A stretch of 64,000 nt of DNA from positions 28,626-92,625 of the forward strand of contig JACKJE010000015.1 of NCBI GenBank assembly GCA_020638135.1, in the 5' to 3' direction. Within the stretch, counting starts at the first letter, position 1, and every line of letters begins with the position of its first letter. The DNA is from Methylobacteriaceae bacterium (GTDB lineage: Bacteria > Pseudomonadota > Alphaproteobacteria > Rhizobiales > Beijerinckiaceae). Below the pieces are notes generated by a model that saw nothing but the letters and a program-made list of their open reading frames with translations, ran no database searches and had not been told where the DNA came from. A program made the translations under genes and the position numbers. This document shows positions 16,726-25,723 of this stretch, piece by piece.

Positions 16726-17907
16726 TTATTCGCGGTAAATCCAGTCGCTCGCCTTCGCCATGCCCTCGCGACCGATCGCGCGCATCGTCCGGTCGCGCAC
16801 GAAGGCCGCAGGCCCCGACAGATGATAGACGATCCCCTGCAGGCGCGATGCGCGCTGGACCCGGTTGGCGCGGGCGACGCGGGCGCGGCTGTAGGCGTCG
16901 AGCGCGGCCGCTTCGTCGCGCGGGTGAGCGGAAAAGGCCAGGCCGAGCGCGTCGGCGTCCTCGATCGCCTGCGCAGCGCCCTGCGCGAGGAAGGGGGCCA
17001 TGGCGTGGGCGGCGTCGCCGAGAATCGCCACGCGCCCGCGCGTCCAGGTCTGGATCGCCTTGCGTTCGTAGAGCGGCCAGCGCCGCCACTCCGGCGCGGC
17101 TGCGATCACGGCGCGGATATCGTCGCTCCAGCCCTGGAACCGCGAGGCGAGAAAGCCGGCGTTGCCGTGCGAGGCCCAGAAATCAGGCGTGTCGAGGTCG
17201 GTCCACTCGTCTTCGACGACCGCCACCAGATTGACCACGCTCGCCTGGCGCAGAGGGTAGTGGACGAGGTGAGCGCCGGCGCCGAGCCACAGGTTCGAGC
17301 GCGGCGCAAGCATGGCCGCGGGCGCGCTCGCGGCCGGCAGGAGCGCGCGCCAGGAGGTGCGGCCGGAATAGCGGGGGGCGTCCGGCGTCGTCAGCGCCAG
17401 CCCCTCGCGCACGCGCGAGCGCAGGCCGTCTGCGCCAACCAGCGCCGCGCCCTTCAGGTCAGGCCGCCCTTCGATGTGGACGAGCACGCCGTCCCCATCC
17501 GCGTGCCAGCCCTCCAGGCTGCAGCCCAGGCGGATTTCGATCGACGGCGAGGCGGCGGCAGTTTCGGTCAGCGCGGTCAACAGGTCGGCGCGATGGGCGA
17601 CGAGGTAGGCCGAGCCCCAGCGCTGTTCGGATTCGCCGACCGGCACGGTCGCGATGACCGCGCCGTCGCGCGCGGCGCGCAGGTCGACGGCTTCCGGCGC
17701 GGTCGCCAGCTCCCTCAGCCGGTCGAGCGCGCCCCATTTGGCAAGACGTCGCGTGGCGTTGGCGGCGAGCTGCAGGCCCGCGCCGAATTCGGCGAGGGCG
17801 GGCGCGCGCTCGAGGACCACGACATAGCGCCCGGCGGCGGCCAGCGCGAGCGCCGCCGACAATCCGCCGACGCCCGCGCCGGCGACGATGACGGGATTGT
17901 CGGCCAT
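16726..17907 (-). CDS. FAD-dependent aromatic-ring-type monooxygenase
   Basis: 393 residues of the group A flavoprotein hydroxylase family (salicylate hydroxylase-like). The FAD Rossmann motif GAGVGG is at 10-15, the DG motif appears as GADGLRSR, and the GD motif as GDAAHAMAPFLAQGA near 290. Such enzymes use NAD(P)H and oxygen to hydroxylate or decarboxylate aromatic substrates; the substrate here is not predictable. The next gene downstream is a SnoaL-like trio, upstream (13 bases) is a small zinc-finger gene. Confidence 0.88.
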   Translation of the reverse strand: MADNPVIVAGAGVGGLSAALALAAAGRYVVVLERAPALAEFGAGLQLAANATRRLAKWGALDRLRELATAPEAVDLRAARDGAVIATVPVGESEQRWGSAYLVAHRADLLTALTETAAASPSIEIRLGCSLEGWHADGDGVLVHIEGRPDLKGAALVGADGLRSRVREGLALTTPDAPRYSGRTSWRALLPAASAPAAMLAPRSNLWLGAGAHLVHYPLRQASVVNLVAVVEDEWTDLDTPDFWASHGNAGFLASRFQGWSDDIRAVIAAAPEWRRWPLYERKAIQTWTRGRVAILGDAAHAMAPFLAQGAAQAIEDADALGLAFSAHPRDEAAALDAYSRARVARANRVQRASRLQGIVYHLSGPAAFVRDRTMRAIGREGMAKASDWIYRE

Positions 17908-17920
17908 GGCGGAAGCTCTC

Positions 17921-18157
17921 TCAGGCGCCGCGGAATTCGCACTCGGCCGGGTCGGAATGGCCCTTCAAGGCGGCGTCGTAGACATACAGGGTCGAGCAAT
18001 AGGGGCAGACCGTCTCGGCCCCGTCGCCCATATCGATGAAAATGTGCGGATGATCGAAGGGGGGCAGGGCGCCGATGCACATGAACTTGTGCGCGCCGAT
18101 TTTCACGCGGGGCAGCCCGGGCTGATTGTGGAAGTGCGGCGTGGCGTGGTCGGCCAT
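17921..18157 (-). CDS. CHCC-type zinc-finger protein
   Basis: A 78-residue protein with a zf-CHCC fold: the ligand set is seen in KFMCIG, PFDHPHIF and VCPYCST. It resembles the zinc-binding subunit NDUFS6 of mitochondrial complex I, which has free-standing homologues in alphaproteobacteria. ATG 18157 follows GAGGAAACC with good spacing; longer upstream frames are antisense to the neighbouring hydrolase. It probably contributes to complex I or another assembly process; this is family inference. Confidence 0.88.
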   Translation of the reverse strand: MADHATPHFHNQPGLPRVKIGAHKFMCIGALPPFDHPHIFIDMGDGAETVCPYCSTLYVYDAALKGHSDPAECEFRGA

Positions 18158-18295
18158 GTTCGGTTTCCTCTGGCGCCTTCGGCGGGTCGCGGGCGGCGCC
18201 CGCCGCCACCACGGGACGGAGCGCTGCGCGCCTTGATATTGCATCGCGGCGATCCGTGCTAGACCCGAGTGCGCAACGCCAGAGCGCTCTTCCCC

Positions 18296-19063
18296 ATGCA
18301 TTTCTTCCAGACCGGGCCCGTCCGCCTCGCCTATATCGACGAAAGTCCGACCGCGACAGATCGCCACGAGCCGATCCTGCTGGTGCACGGCTTCGCCTCC
18401 AGCCACGCCGTCAACTGGGTTTTTCCGCTGTGGGCGAAGGCCCTGACGGGCGACGGGCGGCGAACGGTCGCGCTCGACAATCGCGGCCATGGGCGCTCGA
18501 CCAAGCTCTATACGCCGGCCGCTTACGATACGCGGATCATGGCGGAGGACTGCCTGCATCTGCTCGATCACCTGAAAATCGAACGGGCCGACGTCATGGG
18601 CTATTCGATGGGCGCGCGGATTTCCTCCTATCTGGCGCTCAACCACCCTGATCGCGTCCGTTCGCTTGTCATTGGCGGGCTCGGCTATCACCTGGTCGAC
18701 GGCGTCGGCCTGCCGGTCGGCATCGCCGACGCGATGGAGACCGAGCGGCCGGACCTGCTGACGGACCCGCAGCAAAAAACCTTCCGCGCCTTCGCCGAGG
18801 CGACCAAGAGCGACCGCAAGGCGCTCGCCGCCTGCATCCGCGGCTCACGCCAGGTGCTGACGCTGGCCGAGGCCGGACGCATCAAGACGCCGACGCTGAT
18901 CTGCGTCGGCACGAAGGACGATGTGGCGGGCGACGCGCACAAGCTCGCGGCCGTCATGGGCAATGCACGGGCCGTCGACATTCCCGGCCGCGATCATAAC
19001 AGGGCGGTCGGCGACAAGGTTTATCGCGAGGCGGTGCTGGAATTCTTGGCGGAGCGGGGGTGA
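18296..19063 (+). CDS. Alpha/beta hydrolase
   Basis: 255 residues with a complete triad pattern: oxyanion motif VHGFAS, nucleophile in GYSMGAR, acid near CVGTKDD and His in GRDHNRA. It is a general alpha/beta hydrolase without a recognisable substrate family. ATG 18296 was chosen over an in-frame GTG at 18269. It is divergent from the zinc-finger/monooxygenase genes and convergent with the MAPEG gene. Confidence 0.85.
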   Translation: MHFFQTGPVRLAYIDESPTATDRHEPILLVHGFASSHAVNWVFPLWAKALTGDGRRTVALDNRGHGRSTKLYTPAAYDTRIMAEDCLHLLDHLKIERADVMGYSMGARISSYLALNHPDRVRSLVIGGLGYHLVDGVGLPVGIADAMETERPDLLTDPQQKTFRAFAEATKSDRKALAACIRGSRQVLTLAEAGRIKTPTLICVGTKDDVAGDAHKLAAVMGNARAVDIPGRDHNRAVGDKVYREAVLEFLAERG

Positions 19064-19080
19064 TGGCCCCGACGGGGCCA
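19064..19080. terminator. Short hairpin between convergent genes
   Basis: TGGCCCC (19064-19070) and GGGGCCA (19074-19080) form a 7-bp stem with a 3-base loop immediately after the hydrolase stop and 20 bases before the end of the convergent MAPEG gene. No T-run follows, so termination activity is only suggested by position. Confidence 0.35.
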
Positions 19081-19100
19081 ACTCCCTGCGCCTGAGCGCG

Positions 19101-19481
19101 TCATATTTGCGGCAGCGCCATCATCACGAGGCCGCCATTGGCCGCCAGCCAAATCAACGAACGCAGAACCGGGACGCCGCTCATGTAGGCCGGCACATAG
19201 GCGAGGCGCGCAAGAAGGAAGATCAGGGCGCCATTGGTCGGCTGCCCCGCGTCATTTCCCTTGGCGATCGCCAACAGGGCGAGGCCGAGAAAGAACGGGA
19301 GAGCCTCCAGCATATTGTTCTTTGCCCGATCCAGTCGGCCTGCGAGGACAGAGGCTTCGGGCGGACTGTCGCGATTGCCCATGATGGCCCAGAGATCGAA
19401 ACGAAAGCGCGACGTCTCCTGGAGGAAAATCTGAACGGCATAAAGCGCCAGTACAAGGAGGATGATCGTCGCCAGGTTCAT
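19101..19481 (-). CDS. MAPEG family membrane protein
   Basis: 126 residues with four hydrophobic helices (LATIILLVLALYAVQIF at the start, ALPFFLGLALLAIA, ALIFLLARLAYVPAYM, LIWLAANGGLVMMAL). The RAKNNMLEALPFF and LARLAYVPAYM segments are typical of MAPEG proteins, the membrane-associated eicosanoid/glutathione family. Bacterial members are mostly uncharacterised, some with glutathione transferase activity. ATG 19481 follows AAGGAG with 9-base spacing. Confidence 0.88.
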   Translation of the reverse strand: MNLATIILLVLALYAVQIFLQETSRFRFDLWAIMGNRDSPPEASVLAGRLDRAKNNMLEALPFFLGLALLAIAKGNDAGQPTNGALIFLLARLAYVPAYMSGVPVLRSLIWLAANGGLVMMALPQI

Positions 19482-19627
19482 CAGATTGAACTCCTTGTGT
19501 CCGTCACAATCATTCAAAGGGCGGGCAATCGGCAAAGCCGAAATCCGCCCAGCGCGTGTTCGACACCAGCGCCGCGGCCGGCGCCGGGCAGAACGCGGGG
19601 ATGTCGCGCGGTCCTTCGGTCCGGAGA

Positions 19628-20281
19628 TCAGACGGCTTCGGCGACGACGACCTCCGAGGGAATCAACGCGCTGACCACGACCTTTCGTCGCAACACGCGC
19701 CATTGCGCCGGCGACAGGAAATCGATCAGCTTCACCGGGCGGCAGCCGCCGACTGCATAGGGGGCGATCCGGTACGCCAGCGACCAAGCTGAACTCGCGC
19801 CCCTGGACAGGAGCGTTTCGCCCTCGGTCAGGCCCGCCGCGCACAGCCGCCCTTGCGGGCGCAGAACGGAATGGGCCCCCGCCAGCGCCGCGCGCGTTTG
19901 AGCTTGGCCGAGCAGGTCGAAGACATAGGTGAAGATCACGCGATCGAAGGGCCCTCCCAGATCACTGAAGTCGAATTCGCCGGCTGTATGACGGATCGTC
20001 GCGCGGTCTTTCCAGGGGGAGAGGCGGTCGCGCGCCAGCTCGACCATCGTCGAACTGACGTCTATCCCCGTATATCGCGCATCGGGAGCGAGGATGTTCT
20101 CAAGCAAGCGAGCGGCGAATTTTCCCGTTCCGCAGCCGACTTCCAGGATTGAATGCGCCCGATCGAAATCGCTTGCGCCGATCAGGTCGGCAAGGGCCGC
20201 GTCCTCATAGAAGCCCTGGTGGTCCTGCTTGGCGCCGAAGCGATCGTAAAACCGCACGATCCGTTCTTGGTCAGGATTCAT
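19628..20281 (-). CDS. SAM-dependent class I methyltransferase
   Basis: 217 residues. Motif I is ILEVGCGTGKFA, followed by the acidic loop TGIDVSSTM and FDRVIFTYVFD (motif II). The overall layout resembles small-molecule and phospholipid methyltransferases of the UbiE/COQ5-like class. ATG 20281 follows GGAGGG at 8 bases; an upstream extension to 20332 lacks such a site. The substrate is unknown. Confidence 0.85.
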   Translation of the reverse strand: MNPDQERIVRFYDRFGAKQDHQGFYEDAALADLIGASDFDRAHSILEVGCGTGKFAARLLENILAPDARYTGIDVSSTMVELARDRLSPWKDRATIRHTAGEFDFSDLGGPFDRVIFTYVFDLLGQAQTRAALAGAHSVLRPQGRLCAAGLTEGETLLSRGASSAWSLAYRIAPYAVGGCRPVKLIDFLSPAQWRVLRRKVVVSALIPSEVVVAEAV

Positions 20282-20578
20282 GCCACGACCCTCCATGAAC
20301 GATCTCAGTTCGATGAGCCCAGCACCAAACACAGGATCGCTCGCACCGCATCCGCGATGGTCAGGCTTGCCTGCCGCGCGGCTGACCAGCTTCGCTCATG
20401 AACATAGGGCGCGCGCCGCGCCATTTCTCCAGAACGAACGCTGTTGATACGTGTCGCCATGGCGTCGCCATTCCCGGCGCTTTCGGCGCTATCGCGCCTG
20501 AGCTATCAAGGACGGCAATCCGCCGTCCGGCACGTCGCGAATGACCGCTGGCGCGGCGCAACCCACGGGGATCGCGGC
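20282..20578. other. Intergenic region without a supported gene
   Basis: 297 bases between the methyltransferase start and the end of the DUF1217 gene. Both neighbours are on the minus strand, so the promoter of the methyltransferase should lie here. Open frames crossing it have no ribosome-binding site or recognisable content. I see no RNA gene or repeat. Confidence 0.5.
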
Positions 20579-21370
20579 TCAATACGTCCGGTACGCCTGC
20601 ATCGCCTGCAACAGGCTTCCGCCGATTCCGCCGCCCGCATCCTGCGAAGCGCCGAGCAGGATGGCGTTGGAATAGACCGATCCCGTCGCCGAGGCGTCGC
20701 CGTATTTGTAATCGTATTGCGCGGCGAAGCGCGAGATGAAGCTTTGCAGCTTCGCCGGGTCCTTGAAGTCGGCGATATTGATCTTCTTCGTCAGCATCGC
20801 GGCCTGCCTGTCGATCGGCATGGCGGCGGTCATCGGCGATATGTCGAGCGCGGTCTGCACGACCTGCAGCAGTTTCTTGTCGGCCAGCAGGCCGTAGGGG
20901 CCGCCGAGCGCCGGCGCCTTGCGCTGGAAATAGAGCGCGAGGCCGACGCCGCCGTTCTGCGTCGACTGATCCGTTTCGAGCGCATTCTGCGTGTACTGGT
21001 CGACGACCGAGGCCACGAGCGACGATGAACTCGTGGTCTGCGCGCCATTCCTCGCGAAATCGAAGGCTTTGGCGAAGGCGAGGATGTTGGGGTCGTTGAG
21101 CTTGTAGGCGAGCGTGGTCGGGGAGGCGACGCCCTGTTGCAGCACCTGTTTCATCAGGCCCTTGGCATAGGCGCGGTCGCCGAGGCCGAAGGCCTTCATC
21201 GCGTAGGTGAAGAGCCGGCTATTGTCGACGAAGGCCTCGGCGCGGGTCGCCTTGCCGATATTGTCCTGGAAATATCTGGTTTGCGTCGTGACCTCGGGCG
21301 TCTTGGCGGTGATCGACCGCCAGCGCGTCATGTCGCGCGCGATCGACAGATAGCTGGACAGGGTGGTCAT
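20579..21370 (-). CDS. DUF1217 domain protein (flagellum-associated family)
   Basis: 263 residues. The N-terminus (LSSYLSIARDMTRW) and the motif DNIGKATRAEAFVDN are typical of DUF1217, a family found mostly in flagellar gene clusters of Hyphomicrobiales and thought to be flagellum-associated. No other flagellar gene is in this window, so it is an outlier copy. ATG 21370 is preceded by GGAGACGG. The composition (rich in Ala, Gln, Ser, Thr, few Cys) fits an exported structural protein. Confidence 0.82.
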   Translation of the reverse strand: MTTLSSYLSIARDMTRWRSITAKTPEVTTQTRYFQDNIGKATRAEAFVDNSRLFTYAMKAFGLGDRAYAKGLMKQVLQQGVASPTTLAYKLNDPNILAFAKAFDFARNGAQTTSSSSLVASVVDQYTQNALETDQSTQNGGVGLALYFQRKAPALGGPYGLLADKKLLQVVQTALDISPMTAAMPIDRQAAMLTKKINIADFKDPAKLQSFISRFAAQYDYKYGDASATGSVYSNAILLGASQDAGGGIGGSLLQAMQAYRTY

Positions 21371-21541
21371 GGTCCGTCTCCGCGCGGGAATGATGTTCCG
21401 TAGCGTAACTATATGAATTTGTGTCTGTTTCTTTGTCGTGCGCAAAGCTTGCCGGGCGGTTAATTCGCGCTTGCCGGCAAGGCTGGCGCAAGGCCGGACT
21501 GGTTGGGTTGTCCTGTCAGCCAGGCTGCGGAGGAGGCGCCC

Positions 21542-21820
21542 ATGAATGTCGGATCGATCGCGCTGCAGGCGCGCACGCCCTCGATGACGATCGCCACGTC
21601 CGGCTGTGGCAAACGCGCCCCCGGTTCGCTGTTCGACCCGATCGCGGCGCGGCGGGCCGCGCCGACGCCCATGCCGGCGACCCCAGCCCAAGCCGCGCTT
21701 CCGGCCTCGGCCATGCCGATCCTCACTGCGCAGGCGAGTGGCGCGCCGGCGGCGCCCGCCGCGCCTTTGTCCAGCCGCCTGTCGTTCCTTGCCCGGCTCG
21801 CCGACATCACGAAGGCGTGA
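21542..21820 (+). CDS. Small Ala/Pro-rich hypothetical protein
   Basis: A 92-residue frame starting at ATG 21542, preceded by GGAGGAGG at 5-7 bases, one of the best ribosome-binding sites in the window. The product is Ala/Pro-rich (PTPMPATPAQAALPASAMP), with no signal peptide, domain or membrane segment. It is divergent from DUF1217 and precedes cysE by 132 bases. The strong ribosome-binding site is the main reason to keep it; the composition is also what random high-GC sequence gives. Confidence 0.4.
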   Translation: MNVGSIALQARTPSMTIATSGCGKRAPGSLFDPIAARRAAPTPMPATPAQAALPASAMPILTAQASGAPAAPAAPLSSRLSFLARLADITKA

Positions 21821-21952
21821 GGCCGCGCGGGCGTGTTCCATGCGACGCCGCCCCTTGATTAACAATGGCCGGACCACAAGTGAGGGCCAGGAAGCCAGCG
21901 GTCGCGCCTTGTGCTAGGATAAGCGTCGCGCCTGCGCGCGAGGAGTATGCCA

Positions 21953-22804
21953 ATGGCGGCGACACATGGTCACGGCTCGGCCAAGGTCCTGGAATTCGAG
22001 CACAAGGACGCGTTGTTTGCGCGCATCCTCGCCGATGCGGAGGAGGCGGTGCGGCGCGAGCCGGACCTCGCGGGCTTTCTGTTCGCCAACGTGCTGCATC
22101 ACGAGACGCTGGAGCGGGCGATCATCCATCGGGTCGCTGCGCGGCTCGATCATCCCGATCTCGGCGCGGACGCGATCGTGCACGCCTATTCCGGCGTGAT
22201 CGCGTCCGACCCGTCGATCGTCGACGCGTTTCGCGCCGACATACTCGCGGTGTTCGATCGCGATCCCGCCTGCACGCGGCTGATCGAGCCGCTTCTCTAT
22301 TTCAAGGGATTTCACGCGCTGCAAACGCATCGGCTGGCGCATGCGCTGCTCAGGAGCGGCCGCCGCGACTTCGCCTATTACCTGCAGAGCCGGGCGTCCG
22401 CCGTCTTCCAGGTGGACATCAATCCCGGCGCGAAATTCGGTAGGGGCGTGTTCCTCGATCATGCGACCGGCCTCGTCGTCGGCGAGACGGCGGTCGTTGA
22501 GGACGACGTGTCGATCCTGCAGGGCGTGACGCTCGGCGGCACGGGCAAGGAAATCGGCGACCGGCACCCGAAGATCCGCCGCGGCGTGCTGATCAGCGCC
22601 GGCGCCAAGGTGCTCGGCAATATCGAGGTCGGCCATTGCGCGCGCGTCGCCGCGGGCTCCGTGGTGCTGAGCCCGGTGCCGCACAATACGACGGTCGCCG
22701 GCGTGCCGGCGAAGGTCGTCGGCGCGGCGGGCTGCGCGGAACCCGGCCGCACGATGGACCAGATTTTGGCCTCCAAGGCGGCGGAAGCGAACGGCGAGGC
22801 CTGA
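21953..22804 (+). CDS. cysE: Serine O-acetyltransferase
   Basis: 283 residues, the usual CysE length, with an N-terminal helical SATase domain (about 1-165) and a left-handed beta-helix from hexapeptide repeats. Key segments are the DINPGA turn, FLDHATGLVVGE, LQGVTLGGTGKE and RHPKIRRGVLI. It acetylates serine with acetyl-CoA in the first committed step to cysteine. ATG 21953 was chosen over ATG 21947 since only it leaves 7 bases after GCGAGGAG. The DUF3126 gene follows, a pairing seen in related genomes. Confidence 0.95.
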   Translation: MAATHGHGSAKVLEFEHKDALFARILADAEEAVRREPDLAGFLFANVLHHETLERAIIHRVAARLDHPDLGADAIVHAYSGVIASDPSIVDAFRADILAVFDRDPACTRLIEPLLYFKGFHALQTHRLAHALLRSGRRDFAYYLQSRASAVFQVDINPGAKFGRGVFLDHATGLVVGETAVVEDDVSILQGVTLGGTGKEIGDRHPKIRRGVLISAGAKVLGNIEVGHCARVAAGSVVLSPVPHNTTVAGVPAKVVGAAGCAEPGRTMDQILASKAAEANGEA

Positions 22805-22899
22805 TCCGCGCTTGAAGCGGCGGGAAGTTTCTGGCAACCCACGCCACATGGCGCGCGCGAGCGCGCCCGCAAATGTGATGCGCGCGGCGGAGGTATCCA

Positions 22900-23304
22900 G
22901 TGCACAAGGCGGAAATAGCGAAGCTTCAGGCCTTCCTGCGGCGCTCGTTCGGCAATGACGGCCTGCGCGTCGCGCCCGATCCGAAGGATCCGGACAATGC
23001 GGCCAACGTGAACCTCGGCGAGCGCAAGATCGCGACGATCACGCTGGACGACGAGGACGGCGACCGCTCCTTCGCCTTTGCGATGAAAATTCCGGTCGGC
23101 CGCGAGGTGCTGCAGGAATATCTGCGCAAGCTGTTCGAGAACGACAAGCTGAAGCTCGTCGCGCGCGCGCGCAAGACGGATTCCGTCGAGCTCAACTCGG
23201 GCGAGGATTTTCTCGGCGTGATCTCCGCCGACGACGCCAAGGGGTCGAGCTATACGCTGCAGATCGCCATTCTGGATTTCGATCTGGAGGACGACGGGGA
23301 ATAG
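22900..23304 (+). CDS. DUF3126-family protein with duplicated domain
   Basis: 134 residues from GTG 22900, preceded by GGCGGAGG at 7-8 bases. DUF3126 proteins are normally about 70 residues. Here two copies can be laid on each other: residues 1-66 (AEIAKLQAFLRRSFGN ... DDEDGDRSFAFAMKI) and 67-134 (REVLQEYLRKLFENDK ... DDAKGSSYTLQIAIL). The C-terminal copy carries the better-conserved GEDFLGVI-type strand. Function is unknown; cysE is 95 bases upstream on the same strand. Confidence 0.8.
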   Translation: MHKAEIAKLQAFLRRSFGNDGLRVAPDPKDPDNAANVNLGERKIATITLDDEDGDRSFAFAMKIPVGREVLQEYLRKLFENDKLKLVARARKTDSVELNSGEDFLGVISADDAKGSSYTLQIAILDFDLEDDGE

Positions 23305-23325
23305 TTGGCCCCGCGCCGCAAGTCG

Positions 23326-24903
23326 TCAGCGTACGAGGCGCAGGCGGGTCGCTTGCCTGCCGATCTCCGCGAAAGCGTTGATCATCCCGGCGTAGTCGGT
23401 CACCAGGAAAAAGTGATCGTTCGCGGACGCGCAACTTCGCAACGTGTTGTAGACGGTCGTGCCCGGTCCGGCGGCGCTGCTGACCGCGATCGTGAAAATT
23501 TCGATGTTGGTGTTGTTCTTCACGTAGTTGCAGGCGGACAGGGCCAGCGGATTCAGGCTGGCGTCGACGTCGTTGATGTTGGTGTAGCCGACGCCGAACG
23601 GATCGCTGTCGTAGATATAGCCGTAGGCCGAGAAATTATCGACGGGCCCGTTTGTGGAGATCGGATTCCCGCTCAACTTGAGCGTCGACGGGACGAAATT
23701 ATAGGGGACCGACGAGTTCTGCGCCGACTTGCAGTTCGAGTAGTTGTTGCCGGCGTAGATCGCCTCGGTGGTCTGCTCGCCGTCTGTGAGCGCAATGATG
23801 ACCTTTCGCGTCGAGCCCGGCGCATCGGCGCCCGGGAATGGCGCATCCGGCGTCAGCAGCCGCATGGCCCAGGTGACGCCAAGCCCGAACATGGTGCCGT
23901 AATTTCCCTCGGCCGTGAGGCCGGATATTCCGGACTTGATCGTCGTCAGCGAGGTCGAAAGCGGCTGTATCGGATAGCGGACGCAATTGAAGTTCGGGCC
24001 GACCGTCAGCGGATTCGGGGCGCCGGCGACGTAGGGCTGGATCGAGGAATATCCGCTCGGCGTGCCATTGCTGCGCACGGTGCAGGTCGGTCCGGACCCC
24101 GTGCCGTTCGGCTCCGGCGGATGGATGTATGCGTTCCAGCGGCCCTTCGGCCCGCCGACTGAGCCATCGTAGGCATTGCTGATGTGTTCGGGCACAGGCC
24201 GTTCGAGGACGCAGCCAGCCCATTGCGTGCCCGTGAACAGCGGGTCGGTCGAGCCCGTGACATAGGCGCTGTTGGCCGTGCCGATGTTGACGTTCATCGT
24301 GAACGGGACATAGCCGACCTTGACCGTCGACGGGGCCTTCACCGCCGCGGAAACCTGATCCACCAGATTCTGGGCGGCCGTTTTCAGGGCGTTGATGCGC
24401 GAGACGCCGGACAGGTCCGTGTTCCACATCGAGCCGCTGACGTCGAGCGCCATGGCGATCTCGACCGAGGGCGAGGTGCTCGGATTGACCGCGCTGGTCA
24501 GGGCCAGCGGCACGGTGGAAACGCCGAGGAGTCTGGAAAAGGTCAGCTGGATATTTGCGGTTGCGTTGCCGACGAATGCGCCGGTCGAGTCGATCGTGAG
24601 AACGCCCGTGTATGAAGCGACATTGTGCAATTGCTTCAGCTGGGCCTGCAACGCCGTGTTGAAGGCGGTCAGCTGCTCGCTCGAGGGCGTGGTCGCGCCC
24701 GGAGCGCTCGGAATCGTCGCCGCCGCCAACACAGCGGAATCGAGGGCCTGATAGATTTTGGCGCGCGCGTCGACAGATCTGGAATAGTCGATCGCCATGC
24801 CCGTGCTCAGGGCGATGACGCTGAGACCGATCGAAAAAAGGATCGAGACGGCGCCTGAGCGCTCCGCGCAAAACCCGGCCAGCCTTCTGACGCCGCGCAC
24901 CAT
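23326..24903 (-). CDS. TadG-like pilus-type protein with VWA domain
   Basis: 525 residues. A TadE/TadG-like N-terminus (basic start, GAVSILFSIGLSVIALSTGMAIDYSR at about 17-42, one transmembrane helix) leads into an extracytoplasmic von Willebrand A domain. Its MIDAS motif is DVSGSM at 154-159 with a later ALTDGEQT metal loop. Relatives sit in Flp/Tad pilus and secreted-adhesin loci, but no other tad gene is here. Cys-rich loops (CSCASAND-type segments near the end) suggest disulfides outside the membrane. A GTG at 24900 may be the true start. Confidence 0.85.
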   Translation of the reverse strand: MVRGVRRLAGFCAERSGAVSILFSIGLSVIALSTGMAIDYSRSVDARAKIYQALDSAVLAAATIPSAPGATTPSSEQLTAFNTALQAQLKQLHNVASYTGVLTIDSTGAFVGNATANIQLTFSRLLGVSTVPLALTSAVNPSTSPSVEIAMALDVSGSMWNTDLSGVSRINALKTAAQNLVDQVSAAVKAPSTVKVGYVPFTMNVNIGTANSAYVTGSTDPLFTGTQWAGCVLERPVPEHISNAYDGSVGGPKGRWNAYIHPPEPNGTGSGPTCTVRSNGTPSGYSSIQPYVAGAPNPLTVGPNFNCVRYPIQPLSTSLTTIKSGISGLTAEGNYGTMFGLGVTWAMRLLTPDAPFPGADAPGSTRKVIIALTDGEQTTEAIYAGNNYSNCKSAQNSSVPYNFVPSTLKLSGNPISTNGPVDNFSAYGYIYDSDPFGVGYTNINDVDASLNPLALSACNYVKNNTNIEIFTIAVSSAAGPGTTVYNTLRSCASANDHFFLVTDYAGMINAFAEIGRQATRLRLVR

Positions 24904-25021
24904 CTTCTCCAGATTGCCGAACTTCCCAGGGCTCCAGAACTACCGGCAACTTGTGAAAAAACGGTGTAGCCGTCGGCGGAAACCGAGTTATTTCAGACGA
25001 CTGCTGTTTTTTAGGCAGGCA

Positions 25022-25681
25022 TCATCGCGCCAGCATCGTCTGCACCAGCGCGCGCGCGCCGGGCGCGAGCCGCTCCCAGCGCGCCAGCAGCGGCCGGCCG
25101 AAACGGACCGCTATGTCGAGCCCGCCCTCGCGGAAGACGCTGAGGCAGGTTTCCGGCAGGCCGTCCGAGGGAACGGTCGGGCGGGCGCACCGCGCAGCGA
25201 AGGCGCGGCCTTCCGGCGGGGCGAAATAGAGGTCCTCGCCCTGGTAGGGCGAACCGTCCTGGAAGACGCGCTTGATCAGCCCTTCCTCGGTCTCCTCGAC
25301 GCCCGGCTCCAGAAAGCGCGCATAGAGCATTGCGACCATGTCGGCCGGATCCATCTTGCGGTCGGCGCGGCCGAAGGTGAAGAAGACGAGCGCATTCCTG
25401 CCAGACCCGTCGGCCTCTGCGAGCGGCGTCGCGCTGGCGCCGGCGGGACGGAAATCCGGGAAAGTCGCCGCCAGCTCCAGCGTCTCGAAACGACCGCCGG
25501 ACTGGCCGCCGCCGAAACGCGCATAGGCCGGCGCATAGGCGAGCGTCACGTCGCCGATGGTCGTGGCGACCAGCGTGCGGTTCTGGGCGGCGCGTTGCGT
25601 GATATACCAGCCGAGCGCGCCGGCGCCCGCGACGAGCGCGGCGCCGAAGGCGTAGACAGAGAGGCGGGCGCGGCGCGACAT
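25022..25681 (-). CDS. Membrane-anchored hypothetical protein
   Basis: 219 residues with one N-terminal transmembrane segment (LSVYAFGAALVAGAGALGWYI, about 7-27) preceded by arginines, so the body is periplasmic. The body has several conserved-looking features (PAYARFGGG, FETLELAATFPDF, LPETC) but no domain I recognise. The gene lies between the TadG-like gene and hisI, divergent from hisI. No function proposed. Confidence 0.7.
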   Translation of the reverse strand: MSRRARLSVYAFGAALVAGAGALGWYITQRAAQNRTLVATTIGDVTLAYAPAYARFGGGQSGGRFETLELAATFPDFRPAGASATPLAEADGSGRNALVFFTFGRADRKMDPADMVAMLYARFLEPGVEETEEGLIKRVFQDGSPYQGEDLYFAPPEGRAFAARCARPTVPSDGLPETCLSVFREGGLDIAVRFGRPLLARWERLAPGARALVQTMLAR

Positions 25682-25723
25682 GCGGCGCGACTATGCCAGA
25701 TTCGCTGAGATGAAGGACCGACC

